A stretch of DNA of 64,000 nt, taken from the NCBI GenBank assembly GCA_933207985.1, contig OW240918.1:110646928-110710927 (forward strand), given 5' to 3'. Both the position numbers and the translations under genes were made by a program. This document shows positions 23,416 to 34,889 of this stretch, piece by piece. The notes under the pieces are model-generated. The model did not search any database. It was given only the letters and a program-made list of their open reading frames with translations, and was not told the DNA's origin. Each line of letters opens with the position of its first letter. Within the stretch, counting starts at the first letter, position 1. This DNA is from Pelobates cultripes (taxonomy: Eukaryota; Chordata; Amphibia; Anura; Pelobatidae).

Positions 23416-23935
23416 AGGGACACTATGGTCACCTTTAGCTTTAGCAACTTTAGCTTAATGAAGCAGTTTTGGTGTATAGAACATGCCCCTGCAGCCTCAC
23501 TGCTCAATCCTCAGCCATTTAGGAGTTAAATCCCTTTGTTTATGAACCCTAGTCACACCTCCCTGTTTAGCCCTATTTAGGCTTTCTTTATTGCAAGTTC
23601 TGTTTAATTAAGATTTTCTTATCCCCTGCTATGTTAAGATTAAGATTTTCTTATCCCCTGCAAGAGCCTCCTGTATGTGATTAAAGTTCAATTTAGAGAT
23701 TGAGATACAATTATTTAAGGTAAATTACATCTGTTTGAAAGTGAAACCAGTTTTTTTTTCCATGCAGGCTCTGTCAATCATAGCCAGGGGAGGTGTGGCT
23801 AGGGCTGCATAAACAGAAACAAAGTGATTTATCTCCTAAATGACAGTGAATTGAGCAGTGAAATTGCAGGGGAATGATCTATACACTAAAACTGCTTTAT
23901 TTAGCTAAAGTAATTTAGGTGACTATAGAGTACCT
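23416..23935. mobile_element. T2/Kolobok-type element
   Basis: The ends are AGGGACACTATGGTCACC on the left and GGTGACTATAGAGTACCT on the right, flanked by TTAA (23412-23415 and 23936-23939). No transposase is present. The inner part contains a tandem duplication of TTAAGATTTTCTTATCCCCTG at about 23610-23665. Confidence 0.87.
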
Positions 23936-23939
23936 TTAA

Positions 23940-24011
23940 TCCCTTAAGGACCAAACTTCTGGAATAAAAGGGAATCATGACATGTCACACATGCCATGTG
24001 TCATTAAGGGG
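23940..24011. mobile_element. Small palindromic TTAA MITE (second of pair)
   Basis: A 72-bp element, TCCCTTAAGGACC to CATTAAGGGG, flanked by TTAA (23936-23939 and 24012-24015), in the same orientation as the copy at 23342. Confidence 0.85.
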
Positions 24012-24480
24012 TTAAACTACTTTAATGTTTATGTTAACCTCTACCACTTCAGCTGGAAGGTTATTCCATGCATCCACTACCCTCTCAGTAAAGTAATACT
24101 TCCTGATATTATTTTTAAACCTTTGCCCCTCTAATTTAAGACTATGTCCTTGTTGTGGTAGTTTTTCTTCTTTTAAATATAGTCTCCTCCTTTACTGTGT
24201 TGATTCCCTTTATGTATTTAAATGTTTCTATCATATCCCCCTGTCTAGTTTTTCCGCCAAGCTATACATGTTAATTTCCTTTAACCTTTCCTTGTAAGTT
24301 TTATCCAGCAATTCATGAACCAGTTTAGTAGCACTTCTCTGAACTCTCTCTAAAGTATCAATATCCTTCTAGAGATACGGTCTCCAGTACTGCATACAAT
24401 ACTCCAAGTGAGGTCTCACCAGTGTTCTGTACAATGGCATGAGAACTTCACTCTTTCTACTGGGTTACCCCGATCTAAGT

Positions 24481-25287
24481 CCAACCTGGAACAAACAACG
24501 TAACCCTCTCTTCCCCCCTAATTGTATTTGTAGACACATGATTTATCTGCACCCTTAATGAGATGCAGGTGGACGAGTGATTGCGAGGGGGCGGGAAAGG
24601 GGGGACACCGTACAGAGGAGAATGGATTCATGCAGAAATGTATGTTTATGATCATAAAAATGTATGCACAAAAATGTACGCAAAACTGTAAAACCAAAAC
24701 CCATGCCCCACCTCCCCTATTGTGCCCGTATCTTCAAGACTACCGACCGAGGAATCGCCTCTCGGGCCTTTCCTCCATTGGGGAGGGACTAGACCAACCC
24801 CCGCCAGATCCCCAGGCATGGCAACGACTGCACCCCACCAGTGGCAGGGCCCAAACGGACCCCGCGACCCATACCCACCCGAAGGTGCAAAGTATTAACA
24901 AGGAAGTTCCCTAGTTGCCTTCCACTCCCTGGCGTGCACCGGCCCAGTATAAATAATCCCATACTTGTGGCAGGAAGCACCCCAGAACCAATCTCCATCA
25001 CGCCCTACAACACCATGGTCGATGGGTTCTACACCGGTGCTTCTCAGAACACACCCACACATCTGTACACCTTTAGCCTGGCACAGGTTATAAGACCAGG
25101 CAGTTTTTTTTTTTATTTGCTTACCTTCCTGATATACCATGACAACACTACGTCTTCCTCCACAACACCCAGGGTCAGGAGACTACAGACACTGCAAACT
25201 CTACCCTCTAATAAGGAGGGGGTACTGTCTACCAGCTGGGTTTATCTGACTCTCCCCCATATGTGAAACCCACCCCCACCCATCACC
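24481..25287. other. Region upstream of LINE endonuclease
   Basis: This stretch is richer in GC and ACC words than its left neighbour, and base composition matches the LINE that follows. Short frames at 24558-24914 and 24841-25266 have no recognised domain. By position it could be the LINE 5' untranslated region or a decayed ORF1; I cannot show that. Confidence 0.4.
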
Positions 25288-26409
25288 ATGCCAGCTAGCA
25301 TAACCTGCATGTCCATCAACTTCAGGGGGCTCAACAACCCCTCAAAATGCCACCAGCTTATGCGCTGGGCCAAACGCACTGGAGCGAACATACTCCTCCT
25401 CCAGGAGACACACTACTTCAGTGTGCGCCCATTCCCTCTGTTGAGCCGACACTTCAAGACCTGCCAATTAGCCAATTCCAAAACGGCTAAACACAATGGG
25501 GTGGCAATAATTCTATGGAAAATATGCACTCTGCAAGTCACTGATACACACAAGGACCCACAAGGACGATATCTCACGGTGGCAGGGACGATCGGTCCCA
25601 CTAAATTCACAATCACCACTATATACGCACCCAAACACTTGGCTCACCCTACAAGCTCACCTTAGCCAATACCCACGTCACCACAGAATCATAGGGGGGA
25701 CTTTAATGCCACGCTTTCCCCTTCCACAGACAGACAGAAACACCCTTCCCAATCCCAGCAGCTGCCCCAACCCTCCAGATCAGATAAGCTAAAGGCTGAC
25801 TTCATAACTTAGATAGGACTACTAGACATCTGGTTACTGCACCACCCTACTACACAAGACTCCATCTTTTACTCGCACCCACACCACACATACTCCCGCA
25901 TAGACTACTTAGTTATCTCCCCCTCCCTCCTTCCCCACACAACCACGACTGCAATTGGCAACATCACATGGTCCGACCATGCAAACATCTCCCTACAAAT
26001 CCAACTTCCACAGATCTCGCGACCGTGGTCATGGAGACTAAACCCCATCCTACTCAAAGACCCTCAAACAATAAACCACCTCAAAACAGAACTCACACAT
26101 TACTTCGACACAAATAAAAACCTGGTCCAATCACACGCAGTCTTATGGGCGGTCCATAAACCAGTGATCAGGGGATCCCACATAAGCATAGCCACCGCAC
26201 AAAAGAAGAAACAAATAGCCTACATGGAACCATTATTAGAGACGATCAGACAACTGGAATCCCAATATAAACCGACCCCCACACCAGACCTCACAACACA
26301 GCTCCAAGCCCAACGCCAAGCCCTTAAAAAGTATATGGCGAAAGATGTGACAAAAGCATTACAATGGACAAAACAAACGTTCTACGAGAAATCCAATAAA
26401 GCAGACACG
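25288..26409 (+). pseudogene. L1/Tx1-type LINE, endonuclease part
   Basis: This is the apurinic-type endonuclease domain of an L1/Tx1-clade LINE. ITCMSINFRGLNNPSK and LLLQETHY give the first two catalytic blocks. Then follow NGVAIIL, GRYLTVAG, ITTIYAP, GDFNATLSPSTDRQ, HHTYSRIDYLVIS and the terminal WSDHANI (SDH box). A frameshift and stop occur near 25665-25700 and another stop near 25810. From 26164 the linker to the reverse transcriptase is open, ending at KADTHLA where a hAT-type element interrupts the frame. Confidence 0.85.
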
Positions 26410-26689
26410 CACCTAGCCATGGGCATCCACAGGGAAGGGAAAGGGGGGACACTTGCACCCCTCCCCCCCTGGATTTTTCTGCTTGTTCTTCTATTTTCCA
26501 TGTGAGATTGAAAATACAATGCAATACCGGCACCAGACAGTAGGTGGCGCTGTGTATGGAGAGAGGCAGGGATAGGAAGCTACTTCTTATCCCTGCTTCT
26601 CTCTCCTGACTGAATCCGCAGGGGAACAACTCCCAGCCTGCAGAGACAGACTACAGACCAGGTAAGTTGGGAGGGAGGGGAGGGAAGAG

Positions 26690-27240
26690 ATAGCCTATAG
26701 ATCAGGGAAGTGAGATATGGGGGCAGCCTATAGATCAGGGAAGTGAGACATAGGGGGAAGCGGCCTATAGATCAGGGAAGTGAGATATGTGGGGGGCAGC
26801 CTATAGATCAGGTAAGTGAGACATGGGGGCAGCCTATAGATCAGGGAAGTGAAACATGGGGGGCAGCCTATAGATCAGGGAAATGAAACATGGGGGCAGC
26901 CTATAGATCAGGGAAGTGAGACATGGGGGGCAGCCCATAGATCAGGAAGTGAGACATGGGGGCAGCCTATAGATCAGGAAGTGAGACATGGGGTGCAGCC
27001 TATAGATCAGGGAAGTGAGGAGGGGGAGACAGTCAATAGATCAGGGTAGTGAGACATGGGGCAGCCCATAGATCAGGAAGTGAGACATGGGGGCAGCCAG
27101 ATCAGGGAAGTGAGACATGGGGGCACATAGATCAGGGAAGGAGACAGCCCATAGATCAGGAAGGAGACATGAGGGGCAGCCTATAGATCAGGGAAGTGAG
27201 GGATGGGGAGACAGCCTATAGATCAGGTAAGTGGGGGGGC
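26690..27240. repeat. ~33-bp minisatellite (CCTATAGATCAGGGAAGTGAGA)
   Basis: About 16 copies of a unit made of GCAGCCTATAGATCAGGGAAGTGAGACATGGGG, with small length changes. Open frames here rotate through the unit and are not genes. Confidence 0.9.
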
Positions 27241-27965
27241 AGGAAGGTAAAGTAAGAGAAGGAGCAGAAAGGAGAAGGAACAGAAATGAGCAGAAAAGGA
27301 CAGCAAGGAGCAGAAAGGGGCAGCAAGGAGCACAAAAGGTAAAGTAGGAGAAGAAGCACAAAGGAACAGAAATGAGCAGGAGGGGGCAGCAAGGAGCTGG
27401 AAGTAAAGCAGCACAAAGGTAAAGTAGAAGGAGCAGAAAGAGTCAGCAATGAGCTGGAAAGGGCAGCAAGGAGCAGGAAGGGACAGAAGGAGCACAAAGG
27501 TAAAGTAGGAGAAGGAACAGAAATGAACAGGAAGGGACATCAAGGAGCAGAAAGGGTCAGCAATAAGCTGGAAGGGGCAGAAGGAGCACAAACGTAAAGT
27601 AGGAGAAGGAGCTGAAATTAGCAGGAATGGTCAGCAAGGAGCAGGAAGGGGCTGCAAGGAGAAGGAAGTGTCTGCAAAGAGCAGAAAGGGACAGAAGGAG
27701 CACAAAGGTAAAGTAGGAGAAGGAGCAGAAAAGGGTAGCAAGGAGCACAAAGGGACAGCAAGGAGCACAAAGGTAAAGTAGGAGAAGAAGCAGAAAGGGT
27801 CTGCAAGGAGCAGAAAGGGATCAGAAAGAGAAAGGAGCAGAAGGGTGCAAAATAAGCAGAAAGTAGCAGAAAGGTAAAGAAGCAGAAGGAGTCAAGGAAG
27901 AGAGAAGTTTCAGAAGGAAAAGAAGACTGTGTCAAATGAAGGAGAAGAAAAGGAGATTGGAGCAG
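27240..27965. repeat. Polypurine minisatellite (AGGAGCAGAAAGGG)
   Basis: Irregular repeats of AAGGAGCAGAAAGGGACAGC and GGTAAAGTAGGAGAAGGAGC. The top strand is almost entirely purine plus scattered C and T. The Ser/Leu/Phe-rich minus-strand frames across it are products of the repeat. Confidence 0.9.
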
Positions 27966-28616
27966 GAAGGACAAGTGAAGTGAACCCTCCACTTTATTCT
28001 GGACACCACATCATAAGGCTTTTGTACCTGGGCCTGGCAGGGAAACTTTGGACCTTCTCATCTCCCCAGATGAGTGTGAATGTGTTCACTTTTATTTACT
28101 GAGTGTCAAGAAGCACAGAGTGCCACTGGGTAGGCGTGTCGCTGATTGGCTAGAGCGGTCAGCTGGCACTCTAAGTCAATCAATAGCTCCTCATTCACAA
28201 AAAAGTAAAACATTTTGAACTAGGAAATAGCAATTGGCTTAGAGCGTCAACTGACCACTCTAGCCAATCTGCAGCACCCATGCCTGGCGTCAATCTGCAC
28301 TTCCTGACACTCCGTTTCAGAAGCCGAATACCACTGAGCGACCTGTAGATCTGGAGCTGGAGGAAGCCTTAAAGGAAAGAGAGCACGTAGGGGCCTCCTG
28401 GCCTTATAGCATTTTCCTTTAGATGAAGTTGCCATGGTGACCAGAATGTTCCTTTAATTTGCTTAAACGAACACTATAGTGTCAGCAATACAAACATGTA
28501 TTCCTGACACCATAGTTGTGAAAACACTGACACTGTCAAAAAGGGACCAAGCATGGATGTCATTACAATTATGCCCCCCCCCCGGAAAAATTCCTGCGGA
28601 CGCCCATGCACCAAGC

Positions 28617-30108
28617 CTTAGACTGCGCAAATGCATCCAAGCCAAACAAATCACCTTCATTCTAACCCCCTCAGGACAGCCTACTGACATCCCCAGCAAA
28701 ATTGTAGAGGTATTCCAAAGATACTTCACTGTCACAGACTATCTCTATGACCACTCTCCCCAACACCGCCAGCAAGATACCACCTGCAAAACCAAATACA
28801 ATCCTTTCTAAATAAGATACACTTACCTTCACTCTCTGAGGAGGCTGTAGCACGCCTCTAGGCAGCAATCAATGAAGAAGAAGTGGCTGGGACAATAGGC
28901 ACCATGAAACCCCATAAAAGCCCAGGCCCAGATGGGTATTTGGGCTTTTATGACAAAACATTTCCGGACACCCTGTCACCCCACTTAAAGGATCTTTACA
29001 ACACCCTCCTGAAGGGAGACCCAATACCTGAAGAAATACTAGCAGCAAACATATGCCTTCTGCCTAAACCCAACAAGCCCCACACGGACCCCGGCCACTA
29101 TAGACCATTCTCACTACTAAACGTAGACATAAAAATATTCATCAAAATCCTCTCTAATCACCTTCTCCCCTTTATTGCCACATTAATCCACCCAGACCAA
29201 GTGAGGTTCATCCCCTCCCACCAGTCAAGCGACAATACCAGACGGATACTAGACACTTATATGGGTGGCCAACCCCCGTGCCATTCCAACCCTACTCTTG
29301 TTCCTTGATGCTGAAAAGGCATTCGACTGGCTACTATGGCCATTCCTATTCGCTACCTTAGAGAAATTACAATTCCCAGCCCCCTTCACAGCAGCCCTTA
29401 AAACAATACACTCCGCGCCTACTGCCAAATTTTTAATACCGAACACAATGGAACGCGGCAAGGATGCCCACTATCGCCCATCCTCTTTGCCCTCACCTTG
29501 GAACCGCGACTCCACGTCATCCCCACTGCGCACACGATCACAGGCATCAAGGTACGCTCCCAATCGTATACAGTTGAGAATCACTGACCCACTAACCTTC
29601 CTACCATCACTACTACACTTACTAGATGTATACTCCGAAGTCTCAGGATACAAACTGAATCTAGAAAAGATGGAAGCACTAACATTGAATATAACACAGG
29701 ACAACAAGCCCACACTGAGTAACACCTATGCCTTCCGATACAAAACCTCCCACATCCCATACCTGGGTATTAACCTACCAGCAGCAATACATCGAACATA
29801 CACACTCAACTACACCCCAATGATACAAAGAGCCACAGACTATCTCAGCAGATGGCAAGAGATGTCACTGTCATGGCTGGAGTGCATAGCATCAGTGAAG
29901 ATGAACCCCTTCCCCCGCTTCCTCTACCTCTTCCAAACCCTCCTTATTCCAATTCCAACAAAAGACTTTAAATACCTCCAAAAACTAGTCATCAAATTAA
30001 TTTGGGTCAACAAGCGACCTAGAGTTAAAATGATGACAATGTACATCCCATCTAACAGATTGGGGGGACTGGGAATGCCCCGCTTCCAATATTAATATTA
30101 CGCCGCAC
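28617..30108 (+). pseudogene. L1/Tx1-type LINE, reverse-transcriptase part
   Basis: After the hAT-type insert the LINE resumes with LRLRKCIQAKQITFIL. The RT blocks follow in order: KSPGPDGYLGFYDKTF near 28917, LLPKPNKPHTDPGHYRPFSLLN near 29060, DQVRFIPSHQ, LLFLDAEKAFDW near 29295, and GCPLSPILFALTLEPRL in another frame near 29465. The catalytic YADD box is not intact; the aligned place near 29568 reads YTVE before the frame breaks. The thumb region (YKLNLEKMEAL, HIPYLGINLP) and LIWVNKRPRVK near 30000 follow. Several frameshifts make it non-functional. Confidence 0.82.
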
Positions 30109-30109
30109 A

Positions 30110-30195
30110 ACAATAATGAAAATATTTTTAAAAAATTGGGCAGACTAGATTGGCCGAATGGCTCTTATCTGTCATCATATTCTATGTTTCTAACT
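30110..30195 (+). mobile_element. CR1-like 3' fragment inserted in the LINE
   Basis: AAATTGGGCAGACTAGATTGGCCGAATGGCTCTTATC to ATGTTTCTA matches the 3' tail seen at 23.2 kb and 45.4 kb. It interrupts the LINE between GLGMPRFQY and a resumption near HAPIGSKRSVDLKHD. It is a severely 5'-truncated retroposed copy of about 80 bp. Confidence 0.75.
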
Positions 30196-31200
30196 CACCC
30201 AAATACAGATCATGCATGCCCCCATAGGAAGCAAAAGAAGTGTAGATTTAAAACACGACCTATTCGGCTTCGACATCCCATCCCTCTACATAAGGGTACC
30301 AAAGAAATCTCGCCCTCTACCACCCCTCCTTCCTCTGCCACTCACCATCTCGATTGACACATGGAACAAAATTACCATTATCAACAATCCAAACCCAACA
30401 AGGCCATTCTGCGCAACAGGGCATTCCCCCTGGGCATGACATCTAGAGACTTTGCACACTATGAGCAAATCGACCTCTACAGACTATACCACTTCTTCAC
30501 AGGAGGCCACATAATCCAATACAATGACCTACCCAGACCTCACACAGCATATACCACCCATGACTTTTTTTAGGTACCTACAACTATATAGCTTTTTAGA
30601 ACAGACAGAAAACAGAACAGCGGCCTCCACCAAACTCTCATCTTTCGAGCGGGCTTACATCCACAGCCCACTCTGCAAAGGCTAGATCACTGACAACTAC
30701 ACACTCCTAATCACCAATCAGCCATCAAGGGCACTGGCCTATGTATCGGCTTTTAGAGAGGGATCTGGAACCCCAAGATGAATCTACTGACTGGCAAGAT
30801 ATATGGGAGGCTATGGCATCCATATCCATCTGTGTGAACCACAAGGAGCAGGCCTTCAAGACCATGCTCAGATGGTACCTGACAGCCGTACGCCTATAAC
30901 GAATGGGAAGGTCAGACTCAGACTAGAAACAGTGTGGACACAGAGGCAGATATATACACCTTTGGTGGCACTGCCCCAAACTGACCCCACTGTGGACGGA
31001 AGTAACCACACTTGTCACACTTGGATTTCGATTTCTTTACTTCCTTCCCCCTCTCCTTTCTCCCATCTCCTTCCCTCCTATCCTAACAACCATAGTAAAG
31101 CGCACCTGACGTGGACGAGACCTTTTCCGATAAAGCACATGAGCAAACTACCCAATCGACAGAGACTCCATACCCTCTGAAGAGAATAATAACACAGGGG
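30196..31200 (+). pseudogene. L1/Tx1-type LINE, C-terminal part
   Basis: The frames read FPLGMTSRDFAHYEQIDLYRLYHFF, then SFLEQTEN, then a C-terminal segment near 30940 reading CGHRGRYIHLWWHCPKL. This matches the conserved W/H/C segment that ends L1/Tx1 ORF2 proteins. Stops and frameshifts separate the pieces. The 3' boundary is not clear; A-rich sequence at about 31769-31785 may be the tail. Confidence 0.7.
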
Positions 31201-34200
31201 ACACCCAATCAACAATGATACCCATAGGCCTCAGCTCAGGTCATGGCCATGAGCCCACAAAGGAGCCTCGACCGGGGCCTCCACCCTAGGAATATAGGAG
31301 GGCATCCTGCAGACCTGCACACCAGACCCCATATCGCCTCCACATCAACCACTCTATCACTGCACCGGATACCAACACCAATCAATTGACTCCCACCTTG
31401 GCTGACAGGCACGCCCTGGATAACCAGCAGCCACTACCCTCATCATGGTATATCATCTCCTGTAAATAAGTTTCCTTTTCACCCCTTTTATTTTTCACCC
31501 CCTTCCATGTTCATAGTTCAGTTACCCCTCCCCCCCCCCAAATAAAGACCATGGAGTTGCATACCAACCCAAAATCAGCAGGGAACGCCCACAGAGAAAA
31601 GCCGTACACAACCCCAGGAACACCTGGACAATAGGGCCACAATGACAAATCCAACGCAAAATTGTTTAAGTGTACAACTCCAGCAAAGCTAATTACTATT
31701 TGAAACGTGAAATGTTTCCTCTCTGTAACCAATGACTCTATGCAAAAACGTATTAATAAACAAAGAATGTTAAAAAAAATAATAGAAAATCTGCTTATAT
31801 CGAGCAAATTGTTTAAAATGGTTGCATGCTTTAACTTGTAAATATAATAAGACGCCAGGCATGCATCTAAAGTAGCCAAGAGATTTGTCATGACCACAAA
31901 AAAAATCCTGGCCTGACCTGAACTGAATCCAACTGTGCATTCATTATATTTGTGAAGACATGGTTTAAGAAGAAAATGCACCTAAAACAAACCAATATCC
32001 AAATGTCTGCAGTACAGATAGGGAAAGATATCCAATGACTGTCGAGGTCTATGGGCTCATTCTTTTGACAGCAATGAAATGTTACATATGTCCAACAAAA
32101 AGAAAAAAAGCACTAAATACAATTATTTTGCTATGTTAGTGTGACATATTTTTCAGTGCTGTAAAATGTAAAGACCATACATAAAAATGGGTGTATTTTC
32201 TCCTTGATTTTAAATTTGCACACAATATCTAATTTATTTACTGTTCCCAGAATGTTTAAGGAGTACGGAACACCGTGAAATTGCGTCACTATAAAAATAG
32301 TTGGATTGTATATTTGGATGGACTGCATTGTATATTGTATATTCTGTTCAAAAATGCATATAATAAAGTTAGAGACTGGAATTGTTTTACATATTTAAAT
32401 TTCATTGTATACCTAATAAAATATAAATATTAAATAAAGATACGATAATTCAATTAATGTTTACTGCTAATTATAGATCAAAGTTGTTATGGACCTTTAA
32501 ATGAAGCAATACTATAAGACCTTGTGAATTCCAAAATAATATAAAGAAGATTCAAATTGATTTAATCTGAACATGTTCTGGCAATCTCGCAACAATCAAA
32601 CTCACATATCCCCCCCACCGGCAGGCAATCTGTTAAACTGTATGGATTGTGGCCTCACTTGACTAATATTTTTTTCTGTTGTGGAGGTGACAAAAATGTA
32701 ATCATTTGCAGTAAATTTGTATCAATCTTAATTTGCTTGCATAGTGTTCAGAAATATAAAAATGAAACACATAAATATTAAACAGTAAAGCATTTGAGTC
32801 ACCTCTAATCATGTATATCCTATGCAATAACATAGATAATAAGCTTTGACTTCAAATTTTTGGTTGGGGGGGTTTCAGAATATGTTATGAAACACTGGTA
32901 GCTATTAAAAGAAAAAAAATACTGAAATTTAAATAAATAAATCAGGGTTGTTTGTTGAAAGGAGATTTTGCATAGCACTGCAGCTAGTCCAGTTTTTGTT
33001 ACTGTATCTTGATTGAAATCCATCACATTTTACAACTGTTTGAAACTGTCAACTGGCATTCTGTTTAACTCAGCAATACACAAGGTTGCTTTGTTTTGTT
33101 TTGATCAAGGCTATTTTAGATATTCCAAGTCAGCAAAATGTTACTGTTGTTTGCTACAAATTTGCCTATTTTTCTTTTAAAGGTACACAGTAAGCATGGT
33201 AACAATTATAACTGAAAACAATTTAGCAGAGATGCTAAGTTCCTGGAAGGCTTCAGGCCTGCCCCCAATTATGATTTGGCGATGCTATGTGAATTCATAC
33301 CAGGAATTGCTGGCAGTGAAAGGCTAAGATCACTCAGCTGATGCTTTGAGACAATTATTGACAATTACCCACAATAGGGCATGAATACTAGTTGTAGTGG
33401 TTATGGTGCCAACAGTGTGTCATGCCCAGTGAGCATGATTCCTTAATGCACGGTAGAAATATTGTTAATAAATTAGATGTTAATAATGGATACATGAAAT
33501 TATTACCTAATAATAGTGGTATGACTGATTACAGCACTGGACAGGTTAATTTGGCAGCTGCAGGAAATGTGCCGTCTGTCAGATCACAGGACATTGTTGG
33601 CAAATTATGTTCCTTTCCTTTGAAGCCAAACATCCAGCTGTATCCCACTGGCTAGGTGAGTAACTTTTCTCCTAAAGCACCTTTGTGTGTACTTTTCCCC
33701 AGCCCAACTGGGTGCACACCTTTTGTGCTTAGACCCTAAGTGGGCCCTTTTTATATGCTAAACAACAATTAGCAGTCAAGAGCGCTCTCTGTTAAAAGTC
33801 ATATCAAAAAAACATTACCAATAATCCAGATATAAATAATCATGTCTTTTACTATACATTTTCAGAGCTGAGGGGATACAGTACAAAGCAATTGCAAACA
33901 TTACTAGTGTACCTTAAGCAGTCTGGAGAAATTGTGCTTATCAGGTTTTGTAAAGTGTTTTTGGAACGGATTAATTGTAACAAGTCCACAGATGTAAAAA
34001 TAATTTCAGTGCCAGGCACACTCTTTTATATAAATTGATGTCTAAATTGGCCAAAGGTGAGATAAAAGTTATACTCAACCTAGAATCATGCCTAAACTAG
34101 TCCTGTACCTCCTATTAAAGCCGACTTGGAAACTTAAGATAGAGCAAAGGATATAAAGTCTATGAAATGTAAATGAGCTGTGTACTTACTGGGAGTAAAA

Positions 34201-34880
34201 ATATAATTTTGAGTGAGTTGCCGTTTTCCCTTTCTTAACTCCCCGGAAACACGAGATACAATTACTCTACTAGCAAAGCGAGTCATTAGGATTTTCTGTT
34301 AATATCTTCCTTTTTATTTTAACTGTTTGTTGGTGTAAATAATTTATCATCTATTTTTTATGTATGCAGTTTGAATATTTTTTGTTGATAATAAATGTTC
34401 CTTCATTAAGTACTGCCTTTTTCTCATAAAGAATCATGTTACCTGAAGTGATTGCATAGGTATTTCTCTAAATTGTATTTTGTGGGTTTTTAAATACTGA
34501 TTTAGTGGGCTAACCTAAGGCTCCCCATTTATAAATTGCCTTGGTGATACTAGAGATAAATGTGGGTGGTATTAAGAGGAAATTCTTTATTATTATTTTA
34601 GGTGTTGTGCAGACAAACAGAAATTTTGTCCAACTTTGTCACCTACTAAAGCAAGTCGTGGGCACACATAAAGTAGTAATGTTTGTGACACAGTGACCCA
34701 TTTCATTCCTCCAGTTTTGCTATTACTAATATGTCCTACTGCGCTTTCTCTACTTCTGTCCCAGTTTAGTTACTAAACTCCTATGATTCTCACAATCTAA
34801 ATGTTTATGGCACATTCTTAAAAGAGTATTACCTTCTCTAACAGCAACATATCTAATCCTTTTTGCAAGTTGTATAAAAC
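31201..34880. other. AT-rich stretch, no gene seen
   Basis: No transposase, RT or RNA gene is recognised. One weak candidate host exon at 33182-33655 is discussed in the findings: a pyrimidine-rich AG at the left, GTGAGT at 33656, and a 77-codon frame from 33422. Confidence 0.4.
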
Positions 34881-34889
34881 ACCTTTGTC

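Larger units (their letters stand above)
23199..24480 (-). pseudogene. CR1-like LINE 3' part, broken by a TTAA stack
   Basis: On the minus strand, a reverse-transcriptase C-terminus of CR1 type can be read in the right block (24016-24480). It includes residues like [33 protein letters not shown] and VVDAWNNLPAEVVE. The left block (23199-23337) holds the end of the frame and the 3' tail with ATGGTTCTTATCTGCCATCAC and ATGTTTCTATG. The same 3' tail occurs at 30.1 kb and 45.4 kb. The two blocks are separated by 674 bases of TTAA-inserted elements. Confidence 0.8.
26418..28608. mobile_element. Non-autonomous hAT-type element in the LINE
   Basis: The ends are CATGGGCATCCACAGG and, inverted, CATGGGCGTCCGCAGG (14 of 16 matching). 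Flanking 8-mers are CACCTAGC (26410-26417) and CACCAAGC (28609-28616), a target duplication with one mismatch. Removing the insert reunites the LINE reading frame from KADTHLA to LRLRKCIQ. No transposase is found. Inside are two minisatellites and, at 28100-28560, T2-type fragments (ATGTTCCTTTAA, TTAAACGAACACTATAGTGTC). Confidence 0.85.

Noticed and set aside
24841..25266. LINE ORF1 protein
   Set aside because: Position and composition fit, but no coiled coil, RRM or zinc knuckle could be seen, so I left it as an unassigned upstream region.
26690..27240. CRISPR-like regular repeats
   Set aside because: No unique spacers; the whole unit repeats, and the context is a vertebrate transposon.
27216..27992. 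Ser/Leu/Phe-rich minus-strand frames
   Set aside because: Products of the polypurine minisatellite.
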